Assembly (NCBI RefSeq): GCF_014207375.1
Contig: NZ_JACHEE010000002.1
Location: 1-64,000, forward strand
Direction of reading: 5' to 3'
Length of the DNA: 64,000 nucleotides
Origin: Arthrobacter sp. AZCC_0090
GTDB lineage: Bacteria; Actinomycetota; Actinomycetes; Actinomycetales; Micrococcaceae
The translations under genes were made by a program, and so were the position numbers. The notes under the pieces are model-generated. The model did no database searches, was not told the origin of the DNA, and worked only from the letters and a program-made list of their open reading frames with translations. Position 1 is the first letter of the stretch, and each line of letters starts with the position of its first letter. Shown piece after piece: positions 58,473 through 64,000 of the stretch.

Positions 58473-58494
58473 CCACCGAGCAACGAAGACAAAA

Positions 58495-58530
58495 GAAGGA
58501 GGCCTCCAGTTGGAGGCCTCCTTCTTTGCT
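58495..58530 (+). terminator. Rho-independent terminator after the MarR gene
   Basis: GAAGGAGGCCTCCA and its exact complement with only GT between them (58495-58524), then TTTGCTT. AAAAG before it would also give a T tract on the other strand. Confidence 0.88.
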
Positions 58531-58617
58531 TCACGTATCCGGCTAGGTCACAGACACACGGGACATCACGTTCCGGCCTGCGCGACCCTTGCGCGGACGC
58601 GCAGCACGTCGCACGCT

Positions 58618-58635
58618 CCGGTAGCAGCCTACCGG
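58618..58635 (-). terminator. Hairpin after the ClgR-like gene
   Basis: CCGGTAG-CAGC-CTACCGG, a 7-bp stem with 4-nt loop, 15 nt past the stop on the minus strand; no T tract. Confidence 0.45.
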
Positions 58636-58649
58636 GGCACACGGTTCGT

Positions 58650-59009
58650 CTAGCGGGCTCCAGAGAGCATGCCCTGGGTGAAGTCGTCATTCAGTTCGGC
58701 GCTGAGCTCACGGTCGAGATCGCGGCCATAGCGCTGGGCGAATTCCTGCGGGACGGTGTCCGGAACGGCAACGCCTTCGGCGACGGCGACCCGGTCACTG
58801 ACCTCACGGAGCATGCCTGACAACGGAACGTCCAAGGCTGAGCAGATCGAGGAAAGCAGCTCTGAGGATGCTTCCTTCTGACCACGCTCAACTTCGCTCA
58901 GGTAGCCAAGGGAAACGCGGGCGCTGTGCGAGACTTCGCGGAGCGTACGGCCCTGACGCTGGCGGACATCGCGCAGAACATCACCGATTTCGTGACGCAG
59001 TACAACCAT
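58650..59009 (-). CDS. ClgR-like XRE-family transcriptional regulator
   Basis: A 119-residue single helix-turn-helix regulator: [63 protein letters not shown]. This matches ClgR, the actinobacterial activator of clp protease and other stress genes, itself a Clp substrate. The ATG at 59009 has an excellent AAGGAG 6 nt upstream. The frame is open to an ATG at 59102 with a weaker AAGGCG site and would add 31 residues (from [16 protein letters not shown]); that longer form cannot be excluded. It lies beside cinA-pgsA-ftsK, the usual setting for clgR. Confidence 0.87.
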   Translation of the reverse strand: MVVLRHEIGDVLRDVRQRQGRTLREVSHSARVSLGYLSEVERGQKEASSELLSSICSALDVPLSGMLREVSDRVAVAEGVAVPDTVPQEFAQRYGRDLDRELSAELNDDFTQGMLSGAR

Positions 59010-59233
59010 TTTGCGCTCCTTCTGTTCGCTCGGTGCCTTCTCGGCCAAGCCCACATCCTTCCAGCGGACAACGCCGTTTACGGATACGGGCTGCTTTACC
59101 ATCTGTATCGCCTTGCTCCCTCGTGAGTCCGGTTCACCGCGCAGGTGCACCGGTTGTTTCTACATCCTAGGCGCCCCGGCCATTCCGAGGCGACACAATG
59201 TAACAACTATTGGGCCGCTGTTTTTGTTCCCGG

Positions 59234-59737
59234 CTACTTTACGTGTGGTAGGTCGGTAGCGACAAGGCACTCGAGCAAGCGTTCGAGTGCGGCCACCTGC
59301 GCCTGCGCCCGGATGGCTGGTCGGTCCCCGTGAAAGGAGTATGCATGCGCCGTAGATCCGCTCGACGTGGCGATTCCGATGAAAACGGTACCCACTGGCT
59401 TCCCGTCGTGCGCCAAAGGGCCCGCAACCCCCGTAGTGGACACCCCGACGTCGGCCCCGCACGCGCGCCTGGCGCCGTCGGCCATCGCCGCCGCCACGTC
59501 GGCGTCGACAGATCCGACCACCGAAAGCAGTTCCGCGGACACCCCCAGAACTCCGGCCTTGACCGAATTCTGATAGGCGACCACCCCTCCTTGGAGCATG
59601 CCTGACGCCCCTGGAGTATCAGCGAGGGTCGCAGCGACGAGGCCGGCCGTCAGGGATTCCGCGGTAGCCACGGTGATGCCCCGCTCGATGGCGAGCGCGA
59701 CGGCGGTCGCGGCCACCTCGCCAGCGGTCCGGCTCAT
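59234..59737 (-). CDS. CinA C-terminal domain protein (nicotinamide-nucleotide amidohydrolase type)
   Basis: A 167-residue protein made of the CinA C-terminal (PncC) domain alone: ERGITVATAESLTAGLVAATLADTPGASGMLQGGVVAYQNSVKAGVLGV, then STTGVAGPLAHDGKPVGTVFIG. PncC deamidates nicotinamide mononucleotide in NAD salvage. The ATG overlaps the pgsA stop by 4 nt, giving a pgsA-cinA pair as in many actinobacteria. Confidence 0.92.
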   Translation of the reverse strand: MSRTAGEVAATAVALAIERGITVATAESLTAGLVAATLADTPGASGMLQGGVVAYQNSVKAGVLGVSAELLSVVGSVDADVAAAMADGARRACGADVGVSTTGVAGPLAHDGKPVGTVFIGIATSSGSTAHAYSFHGDRPAIRAQAQVAALERLLECLVATDLPHVK

Positions 59738-60339
59738 GCCGCCCGCCTGCCTGCGGCGCGGAGCTTGACGGCCCCGATGACGTATTCGACGCCGGTCCAT
59801 ACCGTGATGGCGAGGGCGACGATCATGACCCAGAAGGCGACGCTGACGAGCCATGGCGCAAAGGAGTTCAACGGCAGGATGTAAAGGAAGATGGCGACGG
59901 TCTGGATGACGGTCTTAAGCTTGCCGCCACGCGAAGCCGGCATGACGCCATAGCGGATCACAAAGAACCGCAGGGCAGTGATCCCCCATTCGCGCACGAG
60001 GATGAGGATGGTGATCCACCAAGGCAACTCGCCCAGCGCCGACAGAAGGACCAGCGCCGATCCAATGAGAAGCTTGTCCGCGATGGGGTCGGCGATCTTG
60101 CCGAAGTTGGTGACAAGGTTGCGGCTCCGGGCGATGTCGCCGTCGAGCTTGTCCGTATAGATGGCCACGGCGAAGGCGACCACGGCGGCCCAGCGCCAGA
60201 TGCCGTGCTGGCTGTTGTCCGCGAGGAGAAACCATACGAAGAACGGGACCAGGACAATTCGAAGCATCGTCAGGATGTTAGGCAGGTTCCAGATGTCGGA
60301 GCTGTTGGAACCGGCTTTGCTGCCCTCGGATGTAGTCAC
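59734..60339 (-). CDS. pgsA: CDP-diacylglycerol--glycerol-3-phosphate 3-phosphatidyltransferase
   Basis: A 201-residue membrane enzyme of phospholipid synthesis (phosphatidylglycerol phosphate). The CDP-alcohol phosphotransferase motif is complete: DGDIARSRNLVTNFGKIADPIADK, with the D-G-x2-A-R-x8-G-x3-D-x3-D spacing. Several transmembrane helices follow (WWITILILV, IFLYILPLN, AFWVMIVALAITVW). Start GTG 60339 with AGAGGG adjacent and TAGCCT at 60346-60351. It follows ftsK with 9 nt between. Confidence 0.95.
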   Translation of the reverse strand: MTTSEGSKAGSNSSDIWNLPNILTMLRIVLVPFFVWFLLADNSQHGIWRWAAVVAFAVAIYTDKLDGDIARSRNLVTNFGKIADPIADKLLIGSALVLLSALGELPWWITILILVREWGITALRFFVIRYGVMPASRGGKLKTVIQTVAIFLYILPLNSFAPWLVSVAFWVMIVALAITVWTGVEYVIGAVKLRAAGRRAA

Positions 60340-60348
60340 CCCTCTAGG

Positions 60349-63201
60349 CTACCGTCCGGTCAATGACCAGGCGTCTTCGCCGCCGTCGTCCTCGTCATCG
60401 GAGTTTTCCGCCCCGTCGTAGTAATCCGTGGCCTGCTTGCGGTTTTCGAGATCGGCGGCGACCAGATCCTCCGCATAGCCTCCGACGGCGATGTTCGCGT
60501 TCGCGTTGTCGCTCAGGGCGGCCGTGTGCGCATCGGGGCTGGCGGGAGCCTCCTGGCCCTTCATGGCGGCCAGCACGGGAGCAAGGTCGTCCGGCTTGAC
60601 CAGGACGTCGCGGGCCTTGGAACCTTCGGACGGGCCTACGACCCCTCGCGATTCCAGCAGGTCCATGAGGCGGCCCGCCTTGGCGAAGCCGACGCGGAGC
60701 TTGCGCTGCAGCATCGACGTGGAGCCGAACTGCGTGGTGACCACGAGTTCCGTGGCCTGCAGCAGGACCTCGAGATCGTCTCCGATGTCGTCGTCGATCT
60801 GCTTCTTCTGCGCCTCAGGCGCGACGTCGTCCCGATAGACCGCCTTGAGTTGGCCCTTGACGTGCTCCACTACCCGGTGGATTTCGGATTCGGTGACCCA
60901 GGCGCCCTGCACACGCATGGCTTTGGACGCGCCCATGGGAAGGAAGAGCGCGTCACCTTGGCCAATGAGCTTCTCGGCGCCGGGCTGGTCCAGGACCACG
61001 CGGGAGTCGGTGACAGAGGACGTGGCGAATGCCATACGGGAAGGAACGTTGGCCTTGATCAAGCCCGTCACAACGTCCACCGAAGGACGCTGAGTGGCCA
61101 GAACCAAGTGGATGCCGGCGGCGCGGGCAAGCTGGGTGATACGGACAATCGAGTCTTCGACGTCGCGCGGGGCCACCATCATCAGGTCGGCCAGCTCGTC
61201 CACGATCACGAGCAAGTAAGGGTAGGGCTTGATGACGCGCTTGGAGTCAACCGGCGGAACCACCTTCCCTGCCCGGACGGCTTTGTTGAAGTCATCGATG
61301 TGCTTGAAGCCGTAGTTGGCAAGGTCGTCGTAGCGGGCGTCCATTTCGCGGACCACCCATTGAAGCGCCTCGGCGGCCTTCTTGGGGTTGGTGATGATCG
61401 GCGTGATCAAGTGCGGAACGCCCTCGTAGGCGGTGAGTTCCACACGCTTCGGGTCCACCATGACCATGCGGACCTCGTCCGGTGTAGCGCGCATCAGGAT
61501 GGACGTAATCATGGAGTTCACGAAGGACGATTTACCGGCACCCGTGGCGCCTGCTACGAGCAAGTGCGGCATCTTCGCGAGGTTCGCGACGACGTAACCG
61601 CCCTCGACGTCCTTGCCGACCCCCATCACCATGGGGTGGTCTGTCCGCCGGGCGTTTTGGCTGCGCAGGACATCGCCGAGGGACACAGTCTCGCGGTCCG
61701 TATTGGGGATTTCGATGCCGATGGCCGACTTGCCGGGGATAGGGCTGAGGATGCGGACATCGCTCGATGCCACAGCGTAGGAGATGTTCTTGGACAAGGC
61801 CGTGACGCGCTCCACCTTGGTGCCAGGAGCAAGTTCGATCTCATAGCGGGTCACGGTAGGGCCACGGCTGAAACCGGTAACGGTGGCGTCCACGTTGAAC
61901 TGCTGCATGGTGTCCGTCAGGGCGGCCACGACGGCGTCGTTCGCTTCCGTGCGTTCCTTCGGGATGGAACCGGGAGTCAGGTTGTCCGACGAAGGCAGCG
62001 TGTAGGTGACGTCGCCCGCGAGCGAAAGTTGTTCGGTGCGTTGCGGAATCGGCGTCGGGGGCGGCGGCGGGCCGACGGGCGCCGAAGGCACAATGACAGG
62101 GGGAACGACGGCGGCTGGCGCGACCATGGGGATCGCTTCGGTGGCGTTTTCCGCACCTGCCTTCGGGCTTCCAAGTCCCTGTGCGGCCTTGATCTTCTCG
62201 ACGGCGATTTCGGCCTGCGTCGGGCGGCGGACCCCGGGCGGCACGGAAGGCGCGCCCTGAGCGGGAGTGGCGTCGTCGTCGACGATTGCGTGCTCGAACG
62301 CCTCATCGCCGACATAGCCTTCAAGCCCGGCGTCGTCGTCGTGATCCTTGCCGAAGAAGCGTTTGCGGCGTTTCTTCTTCGGCTCAACGGCCGCCGCGTT
62401 TTCGTAGAGGTAGCTGCGGTCGTGCGAATCGCCGTGTTGCCGATCGGCATCCACCAGGTCGACGCCCATGAGGTGCTCGTAGGCGCCGCGGATACGTCGA
62501 GGAATAGCGCCAAAAGGGGTGGCTGTGACAATCAGGAGGGAGACGAACGCCAAGGCGCCGTAGACGATGACGGGTACTGCGGCGTGGATGGCGGCAAGGG
62601 GCGACGCCGCGAGGAAGCCGAGCATTCCCCCGGCTCGCCGGAGACCGTCGAAGCCATCGGCGACAGTCGGCTGGCCCCCGACGATGTGGGCCAAACCAGT
62701 GCCGGCGAATGTCATGATCAGGAAACCGATGCCCACCCGGTTGTTGCCACGGCTGTCCCACGGCTGCCGGAAGAGCCGGAATGCGCAGACGAAAAGCATG
62801 AGCGGCAGAAGCAGGGACACCCAGCCGAAGGTCCCGTTCACGATGCCATAGACGACGTCCGGGAACCAGCCTTTGAGGCCCCACCAGGCGAAGGTTGCGA
62901 TGAAGACACCGAGCGCCAGGTTGAAAAGCGCCGCGCCGTCCCGGCGGTCCGCAGGATCTAGGTCACTGACGTCGTGGCCGATCCGGCGGATGCCTGCGCC
63001 CACCACGTGGCCGATTCCCAACCAGGCACCGGCAAGCGCACGCAGGATCCAGGGCTGTTGGGGTTCGACGACGGCCGCCTGCTTGCCGCGGGCCGCCGCT
63101 GTGCTGCTCCTGCCGGACTTAGCCGGGGTCCGGCCGCTGCCCGAGCCGCCGGATTTGCTATTGGAGCTGCCTCTAGGCGCGGAGGTAGTACGAGTCGCCA
63201 T
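60349..63201 (-). CDS. ftsK: DNA translocase FtsK
   Basis: A 950-residue FtsK/SpoIIIE. N-terminal basic Ser/Gly segment (1-45), four transmembrane helices (about 80-240), a Pro/Ala-rich linker (to about 440), then the motor: alpha/beta domains with Walker A LVAGATGAGKSSFVNSM and Walker B LLVIVDELADLMM, and the gamma DNA-reading domain near the C-terminus (STSMLQRKLRVGFAKAGRLMDLLESRGVVGP). It pumps the chromosome through the septum. ATG 63201 has TAGCGT 7 nt upstream (63209-63214) and no ribosome site. The open frame before it has no start signal. Confidence 0.96.
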   Translation of the reverse strand: MATRTTSAPRGSSNSKSGGSGSGRTPAKSGRSSTAAARGKQAAVVEPQQPWILRALAGAWLGIGHVVGAGIRRIGHDVSDLDPADRRDGAALFNLALGVFIATFAWWGLKGWFPDVVYGIVNGTFGWVSLLLPLMLFVCAFRLFRQPWDSRGNNRVGIGFLIMTFAGTGLAHIVGGQPTVADGFDGLRRAGGMLGFLAASPLAAIHAAVPVIVYGALAFVSLLIVTATPFGAIPRRIRGAYEHLMGVDLVDADRQHGDSHDRSYLYENAAAVEPKKKRRKRFFGKDHDDDAGLEGYVGDEAFEHAIVDDDATPAQGAPSVPPGVRRPTQAEIAVEKIKAAQGLGSPKAGAENATEAIPMVAPAAVVPPVIVPSAPVGPPPPPTPIPQRTEQLSLAGDVTYTLPSSDNLTPGSIPKERTEANDAVVAALTDTMQQFNVDATVTGFSRGPTVTRYEIELAPGTKVERVTALSKNISYAVASSDVRILSPIPGKSAIGIEIPNTDRETVSLGDVLRSQNARRTDHPMVMGVGKDVEGGYVVANLAKMPHLLVAGATGAGKSSFVNSMITSILMRATPDEVRMVMVDPKRVELTAYEGVPHLITPIITNPKKAAEALQWVVREMDARYDDLANYGFKHIDDFNKAVRAGKVVPPVDSKRVIKPYPYLLVIVDELADLMMVAPRDVEDSIVRITQLARAAGIHLVLATQRPSVDVVTGLIKANVPSRMAFATSSVTDSRVVLDQPGAEKLIGQGDALFLPMGASKAMRVQGAWVTESEIHRVVEHVKGQLKAVYRDDVAPEAQKKQIDDDIGDDLEVLLQATELVVTTQFGSTSMLQRKLRVGFAKAGRLMDLLESRGVVGPSEGSKARDVLVKPDDLAPVLAAMKGQEAPASPDAHTAALSDNANANIAVGGYAEDLVAADLENRKQATDYYDGAENSDDEDDGGEDAWSLTGR

Positions 63202-63323
63202 ATCGGCCACGCTACCCCAGTCCGGGCGGAATCCCGCGGATTTCAGGGGCGCGGAGGAACCATGTTGCCCCTGTTGAACAATCAGCGGGCCCGATGTCAC
63301 CGAGACCTGGGCCGAAAACACCG

Positions 63324-63351
63324 GCGGCCCGGTTCGTGAGAACCGGGCCGC
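63324..63351 (-). terminator. Rho-independent terminator after the RNase J gene
   Basis: GCGGCCCGGTTC-GTGA-GAACCGGGCCGC, perfect 12-bp arms with a 4-nt loop; on the minus strand CGGTGTTTTCGG follows. Ends transcription before ftsK. Confidence 0.88.
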
Positions 63352-63397
63352 TCGGAGACTGGCTCCGAGGCGTCCGTGCTGGCTATGCCTCCAGAAG

Positions 63398-64000
63398 CTA
63401 CGCCTCCAAAACCAGGGGGATGATCATGGGCCGCCTGCGAAGCTTGCGGTTGACCCACGTGCCGATCACACGACGGACCACTTGCTGGAGCTGGTGGTTG
63501 GTGTGATCTGCGTGGTGGAGCACTGCGTCTTCGAGGGCCGCGTTGATCTTGGGAATGATCTCGTCGAACACGGAATCGTCCTCGGCTACGCCCCGGGCGT
63601 GGATCTCCGGTCCCGAGACGATCTTGCCGGTGGTGCGGTTGATCACGGTGATGACGGAGATGAAGCCCTCGTCGCCGAGGATCCTGCGGTCCTTGAGGTC
63701 GGCGTCGGTAATCTCGCCAACGCTGGAGCCGTCCACGTAGACGAAGCCCACTTCCACTTGGCCCACCACATTGGCCTTGTGGTCCCTGAGGTCGATCACC
63801 GTGCCGTTGTCGCTGAGGATCACGCGGTCCGCGGGGACGCCGGACTCCTCCGCAAGGTTGCCGTTGGCGATGAGGTGCCGGGTTTCGCCGTGCACGGGCA
63901 TTGCGTTCAGCGGTTTGAGGATGTTGTAGCAGTAGAGCAGTTCGCCCGCGGCCGCGTGGCCGGAGACGTGCACCTTGGCGTTGCCCTTGTGGACGACGTC
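63398..64000 (-). CDS. Ribonuclease J, C-terminal part (gene runs off the window)
   Basis: About 200 C-terminal residues of an RNase J (beta-CASP metallo-beta-lactamase). Visible parts are VHKGNAKVHVSGHA, LYCYNILKPLNAMPVHGETRHLIAN with the metal-binding His, DNGTVIDLRD, and the C-terminal domain to RPMIIPLVLEA. RNase J degrades mRNA with 5'-exonuclease and endonuclease activity. The N-terminal two thirds lie beyond base 64000. No start codon within the window belongs to it. Confidence 0.93.
   Translation of the reverse strand, partial: DVVHKGNAKVHVSGHAAAGELLYCYNILKPLNAMPVHGETRHLIANGNLAEESGVPADRVILSDNGTVIDLRDHKANVVGQVEVGFVYVDGSSVGEITDADLKDRRILGDEGFISVITVINRTTGKIVSGPEIHARGVAEDDSVFDEIIPKINAALEDAVLHHADHTNHQLQQVVRRVIGTWVNRKLRRRPMIIPLVLEA

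Noticed and set aside
60526..62961. 811-residue plus-strand frame opposite ftsK
   Set aside because: Shadow of ftsK; composition is typical antisense and no start signal is present.

Overview
The window is an ordinary piece of high-GC actinobacterial chromosome. Gene content and protein character point to the Arthrobacter group (Micrococcaceae): a leader with the actinobacterial boxA-type motif, PriA-type HisA, ClgR-like regulator, Rv2578c-type radical SAM protein, mycothiol-dependent maleylpyruvate isomerase fold, DUF3046 next to recA. This placement is inference from families, not from a search. No tRNA, CRISPR array, insertion sequence or prophage was seen.

Layout. 1-462: leader and promoter of a minus-strand rRNA operon that lies left of the window, then the tyrS terminator. 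463-7.8 kb: tyrS, a HelD/HelR-type RNA polymerase recycling ATPase, a GNAT acetyltransferase and two alkylation repair genes (mpg, ada-alkA). 8-16.7 kb: the complete arginine operon argC-J-B-D-F-R-G-H on the minus strand, mostly joined by 1-4 nt overlaps, with a candidate ARG operator and a leaderless argC start. 16.9-25.2 kb: desaturase, quinone reductase, then the most unusual locus: a 1310-residue Pls/PosA-type single-module NRPS (adenylation, carrier, six membrane helices around three hexapeptide-repeat condensation-like domains), an M1 metallopeptidase and a convergent phosphopantetheinyl transferase. 25.3-28.9 kb: pheS-pheT. 29-35.9 kb: small accessory genes (HEERH membrane protein, SIMPL protein, pcp, SOS-controlled radical SAM protein, NUDIX, MFS, cation transporter, rRNA methylase). 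36-38 kb: infC-rpmI-rplT with long low-complexity C-terminal tails on IF-3 and L20 and an ATT start for infC. 38.4-44.7 kb: DUF1844, MFS, SseB and the hisC-B-H-priA group. 44.8-58 kb: lexA, its divergent LysM neighbour, DinG-like helicase, hflX, dapF, miaA, miaB, a secreted coiled-coil hydrolase-like protein, recX, recA, DUF3046. 58-64 kb: MarR, ClgR-like regulator, cinA, pgsA, ftsK and the 3' end of RNase J.

How it works together. SOS control is visible at three places (LysM/lexA, recA-recX, radical SAM gene), each with a LexA box close to TCGAAC-N4-GTTCGA. Alkylation repair sits beside it at the left. The Pls-like protein, its M1 peptidase and the carrier-activating transferase form a plausible self-contained pathway for a cationic homopoly(amino acid): synthesis, trimming or self-protection, and carrier priming. 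The adenylation pocket reads DAESIGTVVK by alignment to GrsA, which resembles a lysine code.

Two 3' ends look damaged: recX carries a perfect 23-bp tandem duplication that shifts its frame, and ada-alkA runs out of frame into the convergent gene. At least fifteen genes that head transcription units have a TANNNT element 6-7 nt before the start codon and little or no Shine-Dalgarno sequence, which suggests widespread leaderless mRNAs.
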